Part shown: positions 27,111 to 36,408 of the stretch, in pieces
How positions within the stretch are numbered: the first letter of the stretch is position 1
How the letters are laid out: the number at the start of each line of letters is the position of its first letter
Assembly (NCBI GenBank): GCA_045564915.1
Contig: JBJLGL010000014.1
Coordinates: forward strand, 77,436-141,435
Origin: JAQWRV01 sp045564915
Lineage (GTDB): Bacteria; Pseudomonadota; Alphaproteobacteria; Rhodospirillales; Rhodospirillaceae
DNA length: 64,000 nt
Reading direction: 5' to 3'
Program-made: the position numbers and the translations under genes
The notes under the pieces: generated by a model
Told to the model about the DNA's origin: nothing
The model's input: only the letters and a program-made list of their open reading frames with translations
The model's database searches: none

Positions 27111-28499
27111 TTGACGATTCCCAAGAACAAAATAAACACCCCTGTAGGTGCCAGAAGTCTATCGACCCCTTTTCAGCTGGGTTTCGGTATAGGGCAAGTC
27201 GGTGGATCGATTCTATCTAATACCCCAGCGCTGATCCTGCTGTTCTTTATGACGGATGTCTTGGCTATTCCTCCAGCATTGGCTGGCTTAGCTGTGTTCA
27301 TCCCAAAAGCTTGGGTCATTTTTTTTGACCCGCTGATGGGCCGTATTTCAGACAACACACGCAGCCGTTGGGGCCGCCGCCGGCCCTACCTACTTGCTGG
27401 TGCGCTCGGTTGTGGCGTCGGTTTTTATTTTCTATTTAACGTCCCAGCATACGATAATGTGACTGCACGCTTGGTATACATGACCTTAATGTTCACCCTG
27501 GTGTCGACAGCCTTTTCCGTATTCTCCGTGCCATATTTAGCTAAAGCATCAGAAATCGCTCCCGGATACAAAGGGCGCACGACGATTATGGCTTACCGTA
27601 TCGCATTTCAATCTGTTGGGATCCTTCTGGGAATCGGTATGGTTAAGTATCTAGTCGAATGGGGGGGCGGGGGATTAGCCGGCTACACATTCATGGGAGC
27701 AGTTCTAGGTGCCGTCTGTATGTGCTCAATGCTGTCTCCCTATTTTGCCACACGTAATGTGCCTATAGAGACAATAGAAAAACAGTCAGGGCCGTTACGC
27801 GATCAAGTAAGAACAGCGCTTGAGAATAAGCCATACCTTATTCTAGCTATGGCGGTGATTCTATATTGGGTAGCCGCTAGCTGCGTATATGCTGGCCTAC
27901 CTTATATGTTTGACTACATCATTCTCGGATCAGCCGGTTTACTTTTTGAAATGGCTCTCTACATGACCTTGGCTGGCTTTGTTGCAATACCAGCATGGAC
28001 TTGGCTAGCGGGACGAATTGGCAAAAAGCAGACCTATTACATTTCTATGTTAGCATATTGTGTAACTCTATTGTCTTGGATCCTCGCAGAGCCGAACCAG
28101 GATGTATTGGTTATCGCCCGCGGGGTCTTAGTTGGGCTAACAAATACCGGTCTATTGATGACTGCGGTGGCAATGTTGCCGGACACAATTGAATTCGACT
28201 ATGTTTGCACAGGGCTCCGCCGTGAGGGAATTTTTTCCGGATTCTGGATGGCAATTGAGAAAGCGGGGAATGCACTAGGAGCATTAGTTGTAGGCTTGGT
28301 GCTCTCCTTTACGGGCTTTGTCGAATCTGCTGGAGGTGTGCAAGTTGAACAGACCGATCAGGCACTAAGCGGGATTCTAATTGCCTATGCCGTGACCCCT
28401 GTAATGCTGATGCTCTTAAGTTTGATCATACTGCGCTCATACAACCTGGATGAACGCTCATTAAAAGATATGCAGGATACTGTACATACCGTCAAATAG
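27111..28499 (+). CDS. MFS transporter, GPH (glycoside-cation symporter) family
   Basis: 462 residues with about 12 hydrophobic helices. The GPH/MelB signature is clear: FQLGFGIGQVGGSIL at the start, then FFDPLMGRISDNTRSRWGRR with the cation-site Asp and the basic loop. A second-half marker, DTIEFDYVCTGLRREGIFSG, is also typical. Such proteins import sugars or related solutes with H+ or Na+. The start is a TTG at 27111; no in-frame ATG gives the full first helix. It follows the methyltransferase and a small ORF. The substrate is unknown. Confidence 0.88.
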   Translation: MTIPKNKINTPVGARSLSTPFQLGFGIGQVGGSILSNTPALILLFFMTDVLAIPPALAGLAVFIPKAWVIFFDPLMGRISDNTRSRWGRRRPYLLAGALGCGVGFYFLFNVPAYDNVTARLVYMTLMFTLVSTAFSVFSVPYLAKASEIAPGYKGRTTIMAYRIAFQSVGILLGIGMVKYLVEWGGGGLAGYTFMGAVLGAVCMCSMLSPYFATRNVPIETIEKQSGPLRDQVRTALENKPYLILAMAVILYWVAASCVYAGLPYMFDYIILGSAGLLFEMALYMTLAGFVAIPAWTWLAGRIGKKQTYYISMLAYCVTLLSWILAEPNQDVLVIARGVLVGLTNTGLLMTAVAMLPDTIEFDYVCTGLRREGIFSGFWMAIEKAGNALGALVVGLVLSFTGFVESAGGVQVEQTDQALSGILIAYAVTPVMLMLLSLIILRSYNLDERSLKDMQDTVHTVK

Positions 28500-28605
28500 C
28501 GGCCTTTAAACTTCATATGACAAAGTATTAAGTTGGCACAGCCTTTCATTCTTGGCTAAAGAGTGGTTGCTATCCGTTTATTAATTGCTCGAAGAGTTGT
28601 GATCT

Positions 28606-29154
28606 ATGCCAATTCTTAATTCGCTAAATATGCCAAGAAATGTGTTCTGGGGTTTTATCCTTGTCGGTTTTATTCCTGGCAATATCCAGACTGCTATGGC
28701 CAACATCGGGCTAGACATAAAGAGCTATGGTAGCGCCCAGCACCTTATCTGTATGCGCAAAGAAGCTATAGCCATCGACCGAGACCCTGTCTTCCGTTTG
28801 AAAGTTTCAAGAACGAATATGACAGAAGAATACACCTACCGGGAAGGCAGAGTTGGAGGGGCAAAAACTAAATTCCTTCTTAGGGTTGGGGGAGATGTGA
28901 CTTGCAAGATTAGACCGTCTAAGCGCAAAGAAGCTGTTCCTTTTCGCAAATTTGAAGGCATAAATGAACTGACCTGCACTGATAACGAAGTGCTAATTGT
29001 AAGAAGGGTTAATACCATAAACTTGGTTGAGCGAGGAACAGAGAAGTCCTTAATATATGAATACAACATCCACGATGGCCCCCCCACCCAGCAAAAAGTT
29101 TATCTTTCGCCGGATGGAGCAAACTGCAACATTCGTTTTCTTCGCATGAAATAG
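28606..29154 (+). CDS. Putative exported protein of unknown function
   Basis: 182 residues. A hydrophobic N-terminal segment (NVFWGFILVGFIPGNIQTAMA) looks like a signal peptide cleaved near AMA. The mature part is beta-rich and basic, with three cysteines spread out (HLICMRK, DVTCKI, ELTCTD) plus a fourth near the end (NCNIRF), which may pair in the periplasm. I recognise no family. It stands 106 bases after the MFS gene and is convergent with the VOC gene 20 bases away. Confidence 0.6.
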   Translation: MPILNSLNMPRNVFWGFILVGFIPGNIQTAMANIGLDIKSYGSAQHLICMRKEAIAIDRDPVFRLKVSRTNMTEEYTYREGRVGGAKTKFLLRVGGDVTCKIRPSKRKEAVPFRKFEGINELTCTDNEVLIVRRVNTINLVERGTEKSLIYEYNIHDGPPTQQKVYLSPDGANCNIRFLRMK

Positions 29155-29174
29155 GATTGATTGACTCCTATTTA

Positions 29175-29693
29175 TCATATCACTTCTTCAGGCTCGCCCA
29201 GCCATTTCTCCGGTTTATCGTCCCGTGTCAGATCCCACTCAATGAGGTTTATGAGGGCACCATCGGGATCACGAAATATCATTTCTCGCTGTTTGACATA
29301 TCCGCGCAGCCGCAGCGGCTTAGCCGCACTTATAATAGCATGTCCGCCTGCATTCAGTTTAGCGGTAACAACATCAAGATCGTCGCAATAAAATACCATA
29401 CAAACCTCTCCCCTGTTCATTCCGCTTGAGGCCCTTTCCACAGATGGCGGTTGTGGATTAGTCAACTCAAAAAGTCCAACCATCCCGTATTCAGGCTGAC
29501 CCTTGCGTTTAAGAATGCAGGCGCGGGTAACCGTTGTTGCGGGCACCGCCATCACCTCGGCGATGTTGCCCTCGCTCAGTTCTCCCTCAACAAAAACATC
29601 GTGAAGATCAAGAATCTCTTCATAGAAGGTTTTGCTCCGATCCAAATCTGAAACCATGAGCGCAGCCCGAATCATAGGACTAAAAGCTGGCAT
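29175..29693 (-). CDS. VOC-family (glyoxalase/dioxygenase fold) protein
   Basis: 172 residues. Two beta-alpha-beta-beta-beta modules are visible, starting MIRAALMVSDLDRSKTFYEE and EVCMVFYCDDLDVVTAKL, with a final strand REMIFRDPDGALINLIEW that supplies the usual terminal Glu. The vicinal-oxygen-chelate fold covers glyoxalases, extradiol dioxygenases and resistance proteins; the reaction here is unknown. It is the last gene of a three-gene run after a flavin monooxygenase (18-base gap) and a CoA-ester lyase. Confidence 0.88.
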   Translation of the reverse strand: MPAFSPMIRAALMVSDLDRSKTFYEEILDLHDVFVEGELSEGNIAEVMAVPATTVTRACILKRKGQPEYGMVGLFELTNPQPPSVERASSGMNRGEVCMVFYCDDLDVVTAKLNAGGHAIISAAKPLRLRGYVKQREMIFRDPDGALINLIEWDLTRDDKPEKWLGEPEEVI

Positions 29694-29711
29694 TCTTAAT
29701 CTCCTGTGCCT

Positions 29712-30728
29712 CTAAGAAGCGTTCTTAGCCGATAAATCAAAAATATCAGCTAGCAATTCATATGAGCGGATACGAGCGTTAAAGTCGTGCGTGATTGTCA
29801 CAACCATTATTTCTTCTAGCCCACAACATTGAGCAAGCCTCTCTAACCCTTCCTTGACAGCTTGAGGATCGCCGACAAGTCCTGTCTTATTGGCTGAGTC
29901 AGCGACAAGGCGTTCCCTATCAGTGTATTTATAATGTTTGGCTTCCTCTGGGGTGGGATAAGGACCCAACGCACCTTTGGCTAACTGAAGACGCCACAGC
30001 TTTCGGCTTAAGGCCAGATACTCGGCCTCTTCTTGCGTTTCAGCACAAATTACACCCACACACATATTGGCTTTTGGCGCACTCAGAGTATCAGAAGCCT
30101 GCCATGCATTTCGGTATGTATCGAGCATAGCCTCTGCACCATCAGGGTAAATGAAATGGGCGAACGAGTAGGGTAATCCAAATTGGGCAGCCAGCTTCGC
30201 ACTCTCCTCAGAAGAGCCAAGCAGCCAAAGCTCTGGCGGTACGGGCGGTACTGGTGTCACCTTCACTTGCGCCAGTGCCGCATTGGCGGGCTCACTACCA
30301 GTTAGAAAGGCTTTTAGGTCGAGGACCTTAGTTGGATAGTATTCGACTCCAATATTAGAGCCATAGGCCATACCAATGGTCGTGAGTTGATCACCCCCGG
30401 GAGCCCGGCCGAGACCGACGTCGATACGACCTGGGTACATGGTAGCTAGCAGCGCAAAATTTTCAGCTACCTTTAAAGGACTATAGTGACTCAACATCAC
30501 ACCACCTGAACCGACTCGTATAGTCGATGTTAGGTCGGCAACACGGGCTATAAGAATTTCAGGCGAGCAGCCTGCTAAGCCTTCAGTGCCATGATGCTCT
30601 GCCAGCCAGTATCTGTGATAGCCCATCCGCTCGGTAGCCTGCGCCAATACTAGTGTTTCCTCAATAGCCTGTGCCGCCGTGCCGCCAGAGCGAATTGGCG
30701 TTTGGTCTAGCACGCTGAGAGTCACCAT
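29712..30728 (-). CDS. LLM-class flavin-dependent oxidoreductase
   Basis: 338 residues, with the bacterial-luciferase-like TIM barrel. Diagnostic are the start LSVLDQTPIRSGGTAAQAIE, HRYWLAEHHGTEGLAGCSPE, RVGSGGVMLSHYSPLKVAEN, and RIDVGLGRAPGGD. This matches the group with one luciferase-like domain and FMN as cosubstrate. The substrate is not determinable. It begins 4 bases after the CoA-ester lyase gene and precedes the VOC gene, so the three are probably cotranscribed. Confidence 0.9.
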   Translation of the reverse strand: MVTLSVLDQTPIRSGGTAAQAIEETLVLAQATERMGYHRYWLAEHHGTEGLAGCSPEILIARVADLTSTIRVGSGGVMLSHYSPLKVAENFALLATMYPGRIDVGLGRAPGGDQLTTIGMAYGSNIGVEYYPTKVLDLKAFLTGSEPANAALAQVKVTPVPPVPPELWLLGSSEESAKLAAQFGLPYSFAHFIYPDGAEAMLDTYRNAWQASDTLSAPKANMCVGVICAETQEEAEYLALSRKLWRLQLAKGALGPYPTPEEAKHYKYTDRERLVADSANKTGLVGDPQAVKEGLERLAQCCGLEEIMVVTITHDFNARIRSYELLADIFDLSAKNAS

Positions 30729-30732
30729 AGGT

Positions 30733-31626
30733 CTAAATTCCTATCTGATCATTTATAGCGGCAATACTTTCTGCACGAGAGATCAGCTGCTTGGCTTGTT
30801 GTACATGTAGCACTTCAATTATTTTGCCATCGAGTGTAATCACGCCGGTGCCTTTACCTTGGGCGTCTTGGTGAGCAGCAATTAATCTCCTAGCATAGAC
30901 TAATTCTTCGACAGATGGAGAGAAGGTCTCATTGGCTACAGTAATTTGTTTGGGGTGAACCAAGGTTTTACCATCAAATCCAAAGTCGCGCCCCTGGGCA
31001 CAAGCTAAGGCAAATCCAGCCTCATCTTTGAGATCAACGTGAACGCCATCAAGCGCTATTAAAGCATGAGCTCGGGCTACAAGAATTATATTTTGTAAAG
31101 CTATTAGCATTGTACCGCGGTCAGCCGGATGGGCGCACTGCAGATCTTTGGCAAGGTCCGCCGTGCCGGCACAATAACCGACAAGCCGATTTGATGATTT
31201 TGCAATCGCATCAGCTGCCAAAATACCACTTGCTGTTTCCATCATAACCCAAATAGGCAACTCAGCAGACGCACCGTATCGGGTAAGGACTGAATCAACG
31301 GCTTGGAGTTCTGTAGGCGAAGAAACTTTTGGAATAAGGACACCATCAGCCTCTGATTTAGCGACGGCTTGCAAATCCTCTTGTCCCCAGGGAGTATCTA
31401 ATGAATTAACCCGGATCAGACACTCACGGTGGCCATAAGACCCTGAACAGGTAGCAGCAATAGCCGCTTCACGTGCACCAGCCTTTGCGTTAGGGGCGAC
31501 CGCATCTTCCAAATCAAAAATTAGGGAGTCAGCAGGTAGTTCTTTTGCCTTCTCCAATGCACGCGGATTTGAGGCTGGCATATATAGAACACTGCGACGA
31601 GGACGATTTTTGATTAGCATTAGCAA
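30733..31626 (-). CDS. CoA ester lyase, HpcH/HpaI aldolase family (CitE-like)
   Basis: 297 residues. The signature RRSVLYMPASNPRALEKAKE, then SLIFDLEDAVAP with the Mg2+ site, IRVNSLDTPWGQEDL, and IWVMMETASGIL mark the citrate-lyase-beta / malyl-CoA lyase group. Orphan CitE-like proteins act on malyl-CoA, methylmalyl-CoA or citramalyl-CoA, and some are thioesterases; which applies here is unknown. No citrate-lyase alpha or gamma genes are nearby, so it is not a citrate lyase. It lies 84 bases downstream of asd and 4 bases before the flavin oxidoreductase. Confidence 0.88.
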   Translation of the reverse strand: MLMLIKNRPRRSVLYMPASNPRALEKAKELPADSLIFDLEDAVAPNAKAGAREAAIAATCSGSYGHRECLIRVNSLDTPWGQEDLQAVAKSEADGVLIPKVSSPTELQAVDSVLTRYGASAELPIWVMMETASGILAADAIAKSSNRLVGYCAGTADLAKDLQCAHPADRGTMLIALQNIILVARAHALIALDGVHVDLKDEAGFALACAQGRDFGFDGKTLVHPKQITVANETFSPSVEELVYARRLIAAHQDAQGKGTGVITLDGKIIEVLHVQQAKQLISRAESIAAINDQIGI

Positions 31627-31710
31627 TCCTGGTGAGAAGAAAAAATTTTACACTGCTTCTTCTTAACCTTTAATGTTGCAATAGCAGCAGGCATCCACAC
31701 TAAAGACTTA

Positions 31711-32781
31711 TTAGTCGCCCACACCGAGATAATCGCGCACCAGCACCTCAGCAATTTGCACTGCGTTCAGAGCCGCACCCTTTCGCAAGTTATCAGATAC
31801 ACACCAGAACGATAGTCCGTTATCTACGGTTGAATCCGCGCGAATACGCGAGACGTAGACAGGGTCTTCCCCAGACACTTCAGCTGGCGTTACGTAGCCT
31901 TCGTCGCGACGGTAGTCTATCACCGTTATCCCAGAAGCTTTCCTGAGAACATCGTGTACTGCCTTTTCATCAATCGGCTGTGTGGTTTCTATATTAACAT
32001 ATTCTGCATGGCCGATAAATGTGGGAACACGAGCACAGTTGGCGTGTACCTTGATTCTGGGATCAATGATCTTCTTTGTCTCGACCATCATCTTCCATTC
32101 TTCCTTAGTTGCACCATCTTCCATAAAATCGTCGATATGTGGAATGACATTAAAAGCAATTTGTTTGGTATAAACAGCCCTTGATTCCCCTATCGGCTGG
32201 TTGACGTAAATGCCCTTCGTCTGGTTGAACAACTCATCCATCCCATCCTTACCGGTGCCCGAGGTGGACTGATAGGTTGACACAACTACCCGCTCTATAC
32301 CAAAAGCGTCATGGAGCGGCTTAAGCACTGTTACCATCTGGATGGTTGAACAGTTCGGGTTTGCAATAATGCCCTTTTTGGTATACCCGGCGATAGCGTC
32401 CGCATTCACCTCAGGGACGATCAATGGAACGTCCGGATCCATACGGAAATGGGATGTGTTGTCGATAACTACAGCGCCCGCCTTAGCCGCACGTGGACTG
32501 TGCTCGGCAGACACAGGTGCCCCTGGAGATGACAGCACAATATCTACACCCTTAAAATCAAAGTCCTTGAGGTTTTGGACCTTGATAACCTCATCCTCAC
32601 CATACGATACTTCTGTCCCTAGAGAGCGCTCTGATGCCAAGGCAAAAATGTGCTCCGCCGGAAACTGGCGCTCCCAAAGTGTTGTTAACACTTCGCGGCC
32701 GACATTGCCGGTTGCTCCGACGATAGCAACCACATAGCCGCGCTTATATTTTCTGTTCTTAGGGTCATCAAGCATGATCAT
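31711..32781 (-). CDS. asd: Aspartate-semialdehyde dehydrogenase
   Basis: 356 residues. It reduces aspartyl phosphate to the semialdehyde for lysine, threonine and methionine synthesis. The NADP fold YVVAIVGATGNVGREVL, the active-site Cys in IIANPNCSTIQMV, and STYQSTSGTGKDGMDELFNQ are all present. The first 15 residues are a short leader, and an ATG two codons downstream is also possible. It is on the same strand as the leu operon but separated from leuB by a small opposing gene. Confidence 0.95.
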   Translation of the reverse strand: MIMLDDPKNRKYKRGYVVAIVGATGNVGREVLTTLWERQFPAEHIFALASERSLGTEVSYGEDEVIKVQNLKDFDFKGVDIVLSSPGAPVSAEHSPRAAKAGAVVIDNTSHFRMDPDVPLIVPEVNADAIAGYTKKGIIANPNCSTIQMVTVLKPLHDAFGIERVVVSTYQSTSGTGKDGMDELFNQTKGIYVNQPIGESRAVYTKQIAFNVIPHIDDFMEDGATKEEWKMMVETKKIIDPRIKVHANCARVPTFIGHAEYVNIETTQPIDEKAVHDVLRKASGITVIDYRRDEGYVTPAEVSGEDPVYVSRIRADSTVDNGLSFWCVSDNLRKGAALNAVQIAEVLVRDYLGVGD

Positions 32782-32867
32782 CTCTTCTGTCTTGCACCTG
32801 TTATTTCAGCCAGGCAAGCTTATGGGGCGCCTCAATACGCCGAACCGCCGAACAAAACAAGGAACCC

Positions 32868-33221
32868 GTGAGGATTATTGTGTCAGAGAATACCCAGGAT
32901 AAATTCACAAACTACACTGAATTTTGGCCCTATTACTTGCGGGAACATAGTGTTTCTGCGACCCGGGCCTTGCATTACCTAGGTACATCCCTGGCATTGT
33001 TAAGTATAGCTCTTGGTATGTTCACCGAACCGGCTTGGCTCTTAGCCGCACCATTTATGGGCTATGGATTCGCCTGGTTTGCTCATTTTTTTGTGGAGCA
33101 CAATAAACCAGCAACCCTTACTTATCCTGCATGGTCTCTTTACAGCGACTTCCGAATGTTCGGTTTGTGGTTGATAGGACGTTTAAAACCCCATTTGGAA
33201 GCGGCTGGTGTCAACCACTAA
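32868..33221 (+). CDS. DUF962/Mpo1-like small membrane protein
   Basis: About 117 residues from a GTG at 32868 with AAGG upstream; a second GTG at 32880 with GAGG is equally good. The DUF962 pattern is clear: FWPYYLREHSVSATRALHYLGT, two hydrophobic helices (LALLSIALGMF and WLLAAPFMGYGFAWFAHFFV), and FVEHNKPATLTYPAWSLYSDF. The yeast relative Mpo1 is a dioxygenase in phytosphingosine breakdown; the conserved His residues are visible, but the bacterial role is unknown. It overlaps the leuB stop by 4 bases on the opposite strand. Confidence 0.85.
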   Translation: MRIIVSENTQDKFTNYTEFWPYYLREHSVSATRALHYLGTSLALLSIALGMFTEPAWLLAAPFMGYGFAWFAHFFVEHNKPATLTYPAWSLYSDFRMFGLWLIGRLKPHLEAAGVNH

Positions 33222-34327
33222 CCCGCAAGAACCTCCATTTCTTTCAGCACAGCATCGCCCATTTCAACCGTGCCTACAGGGTTTATGCCCTCACCAGCTA
33301 TATCACCGGTACGAATATTTTTTCCAAGCACAACCTCAACCGCATTTTCAACTAGGTCAGCCTGATCTTCCATTTCAAAGGAATAACGTAGCATCATTGA
33401 CAGGGAGAGAATTTGCGCGAGTGGGTTGCACTTATTCTGCCCAGCAATGTCAGGCGCAGAACCATGCACTGGCTCGTATAAGGCCGGCTGCCGCCCATTA
33501 TCGCCTACCGCCCCCAAACTTGCTGAAGGTAGCATGCCTAGCGAACCAGTTAACATGGCAGCCAGGTCAGAGAGAATGTCACCAAATAGATTGTCCGTTA
33601 GAATTACATCAAACTGCTTAGGCGCGCGCACAAGCTGCATTGAACAGTTGTCTACAAACATGTGGCTAAGCTCAATGTCCGTGTAGTTTGTATCATGAAG
33701 CTTTGTTATTTCTTCGCGCCAAACAACACCACTTTCCATAACATTAGCTTTATCTACAGAGCAAACTCGCTTGTCCCGCTTGCGGGCAAGCTCATAGGCC
33801 ACATGCCCGATGCGAACGATTTCCTCTGTAGCATAGGCCTGTGTGTTGTAACCGCGCTGCCCTCTATTGCCAAGATCCTCAATGCCACGAGGCTCGCCAA
33901 AGTAAATGCCGCCAATCAATTCGCGCACTATCATAATATTTAAGCTTTTGACTAACTCAGTCTTAAGAGCCGAAGCGCCCGACAAGGCATCAAACACAAT
34001 GGCAGGACGCAGATTAGCAAATAGGCCCATACCTTGCCGCAGGCGTAGCAACCCTTTCTCGGGCCTCAGATCATAATCGACACCGTCCCACTGCGGTCCG
34101 CCAATAGAGCCAAAGAGAACTGCATCAGCCTCTAGAGCCAATTTAACTGTTTCATCAGTAAGAGGATTGCCATAGGCGTCATAGGAGGCGCCACCCACCA
34201 GACCATCTTCTAGTTCAAAAGACGCAGCGCCAGTATCATTTAGCCAAGACAACACTCGGCGCGCTTGCATCATTACTTCTGGACCGACACAATCCCCGGC
34301 AAGAATAAGTATTTTGTTGTTGGCCAT
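33218..34327 (-). CDS. leuB: 3-isopropylmalate dehydrogenase
   Basis: 369 residues. It oxidatively decarboxylates 3-isopropylmalate with NAD+ in leucine synthesis. The phrases ILILAGDCVGPEVMMQARRV, LFGSIGGPQWDG, IVRELIGGIYFGEPRG and YEPVHGSAPDIAGQNKCNP are standard. It is the last gene of leuC-leuD-leuB (12 bases after leuD). Its stop overlaps the end of the opposing DUF962 gene. Confidence 0.97.
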   Translation of the reverse strand: MANNKILILAGDCVGPEVMMQARRVLSWLNDTGAASFELEDGLVGGASYDAYGNPLTDETVKLALEADAVLFGSIGGPQWDGVDYDLRPEKGLLRLRQGMGLFANLRPAIVFDALSGASALKTELVKSLNIMIVRELIGGIYFGEPRGIEDLGNRGQRGYNTQAYATEEIVRIGHVAYELARKRDKRVCSVDKANVMESGVVWREEITKLHDTNYTDIELSHMFVDNCSMQLVRAPKQFDVILTDNLFGDILSDLAAMLTGSLGMLPSASLGAVGDNGRQPALYEPVHGSAPDIAGQNKCNPLAQILSLSMMLRYSFEMEDQADLVENAVEVVLGKNIRTGDIAGEGINPVGTVEMGDAVLKEMEVLAG

Positions 34328-34339
34328 GCCTTCACAGAT

Positions 34340-34942
34340 TCAGTTATACAGCCACGGCTGCTCGACTTTCTGCTTCGATTCGAAAGCTTTGATTTTATCG
34401 ATACGTTGCAGGGTCAGAGCAATATCGTCTAGACCGTTGAGCATATTGTGACGCCGGGTAGGATCAAGCTCAAAAGTTGTTTTCGACTCATTTGGAGCGG
34501 TGATTTCCATTCGCTCAAGATCGACAGTGAACTCTGCGCCATTCGCCTGCTTAGAGAGCACATCAACCTGCTCCTGTGGCAGCGCTACGCATAAAATACC
34601 ATTCTTAAAACAGTTATTATAAAAAATGTCGGCAAAACTTGGAGCAATAACGCAGCGTATACCAAAATCTAACAAGCCCCATGGCGCATGTTCTCTTGAA
34701 GAACCGCAGCCAAAATTCTTGCCGGCTATAAGAATCTTAGCATTGCGAAAAGGTCTTTTATTGAGAATAAATTCTGGTCTTTCTAACTCATTCTCATCGT
34801 AACGCATGTCGAAGAATGCAGCTTTGCCAAGACCAGTACGTTTTATAGTCTTGAGAAACTGCTTTGGCATGATCATGTCAGTGTCAACGTTGACCATTGG
34901 CAGGGGAGCGGCAACCCCGCTCAGAACAACAAAACTATCCAT
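34340..34942 (-). CDS. leuD: 3-isopropylmalate dehydratase small subunit
   Basis: 200 residues, typical length. It shows the substrate loop VNVDTDMIMPKQFLKTIKRT and the swivel-domain motif NFGCGSSREHAPWGL. With LeuC it isomerises 2- to 3-isopropylmalate. It lies 15 bases after leuC and 12 before leuB. Confidence 0.97.
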   Translation of the reverse strand: MDSFVVLSGVAAPLPMVNVDTDMIMPKQFLKTIKRTGLGKAAFFDMRYDENELERPEFILNKRPFRNAKILIAGKNFGCGSSREHAPWGLLDFGIRCVIAPSFADIFYNNCFKNGILCVALPQEQVDVLSKQANGAEFTVDLERMEITAPNESKTTFELDPTRRHNMLNGLDDIALTLQRIDKIKAFESKQKVEQPWLYN

Positions 34943-34957
34943 AACTTAGCCTTTCTC

Positions 34958-36373
34958 TCATTGGGCCAATAGTTTGCGAACATCAGTTAGATGGCCCGTT
35001 ACCGCTGCAGCTGCAGCCATGCCTGGGCTAAGAAGGTGGGTGCGTCCTCCACGGCCCTGACGGCCCTCAAAGTTTCTATTAGATGTGGAAGCGCACCGTT
35101 CTCCCGAATCCAGAACATCGGGGTTCATGCCAAGACACATAGAGCAACTTGGCTCTCGCCACTCTGCACCAGCATCTAGAAAAACCTGATCCAGGCCTTC
35201 TTCTTCCGCTTGATACTTAACCAAGCCAGAGCCTGGCACAATTAAGGCTGTCACGGAGCCTACAACCTTACGATCCTTGAAGACTTTGGCAGCAGCCCGT
35301 AAATCTTCAATACGCCCATTAGTGCACGAGCCAATAAAGACTTTGTCTACTGGTAAACTTTCAAGGGGGGTCCCTGGTTTCAAGCCCATATATTCCAGAG
35401 AGCGCAGCACACTAGTTTGCTTATCAGTATCGTCAAAATCATCTGGCGCAGGAACAGATGCCGTGATTGGTAAAACGTCTTCCGGTGAGGTGCCCCAGGT
35501 CACATGGGGAACAATATCATCAGCGCACAGAACAACCTCTTTATCAAAAACAGCGCCTTCATCTGATCGAAGCCGCTTCCAATAAGCAATAGCCGCTTCC
35601 CAAGCAGCTCCTTTCGGCGCTCGCGGTTTACCTTTGAGATACTCAAATGTCTTCTCATCTGGCGCTATGAGACCAGCGCGTGCACCGCCCTCGATAGTCA
35701 TATTGCAGACCGTCATTCGGCCTTCCATGGAAAGATCGGCTAAGGCTTCCCCCTGATATTCTATAACATGGCCTGTACCACCAGCAGTACCGATGTGGCC
35801 AATTATAGCAAGCACAATGTCTTTTGCCGTAGTGCCTTCGGGCAGCTTACCATCTACCTTGACCCGCATATTCTTTGATTTTTTCATTAGCAATGTTTGC
35901 GTGGCTAATGTGTGCTCCACATCTGAAGTTCCAATGCCAAAGGCGAGCGCACCGAATGCTCCATGAGTTGCCGTATGGCTATCACCACAGACTATAGTCT
36001 TACCGGGTTGAGTCAGACCTTGCTCAGGCCCAATGATATGAACGATACCCTGACGAATATCATTCATAGGGATGTATTCAACGCCAAAATCCTCGCAGTT
36101 CTTCTTTAGTGTTTCCAATTGTAATCGGCTTGCGGGATCATCTATTTTATTCAAGCGATCTGGGGTGCTGGGCACATTGTGATCTGGAACAGCGATAGTC
36201 TTATTGGGACAATGCAGATTGCGACCCGCCAAGCGTAATCCCTCATAAGCCTGAGGCGTTGTGACTTCATGTGTTAGATGTAAGTCAATATAAATAAGGG
36301 CGGCACCATCCTCGTCCTGGTGAATGACGTGGCTCTCCCACAACTTATCATACAAGGTCTGCAGTTGGGTCAT
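34958..36373 (-). CDS. leuC: 3-isopropylmalate dehydratase large subunit
   Basis: 471 residues. The three [4Fe-4S] ligands appear as one Cys in KVFIGSCTNGRIEDL and two in SCSMCLGMNPD; IVCGDSHTATHGAFGALAFG is also diagnostic. The large subunit carries the catalytic cluster. It follows rplS by 35 bases, so leucine genes are joined to the ribosomal-protein/tRNA-modification run. No leader peptide or attenuator is evident in the short gap. Confidence 0.97.
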   Translation of the reverse strand: MTQLQTLYDKLWESHVIHQDEDGAALIYIDLHLTHEVTTPQAYEGLRLAGRNLHCPNKTIAVPDHNVPSTPDRLNKIDDPASRLQLETLKKNCEDFGVEYIPMNDIRQGIVHIIGPEQGLTQPGKTIVCGDSHTATHGAFGALAFGIGTSDVEHTLATQTLLMKKSKNMRVKVDGKLPEGTTAKDIVLAIIGHIGTAGGTGHVIEYQGEALADLSMEGRMTVCNMTIEGGARAGLIAPDEKTFEYLKGKPRAPKGAAWEAAIAYWKRLRSDEGAVFDKEVVLCADDIVPHVTWGTSPEDVLPITASVPAPDDFDDTDKQTSVLRSLEYMGLKPGTPLESLPVDKVFIGSCTNGRIEDLRAAAKVFKDRKVVGSVTALIVPGSGLVKYQAEEEGLDQVFLDAGAEWREPSCSMCLGMNPDVLDSGERCASTSNRNFEGRQGRGGRTHLLSPGMAAAAAVTGHLTDVRKLLAQ

Positions 36374-36408
36374 GACAGCAACCTCAATGTATTATAACGC
36401 ACAAAGCT

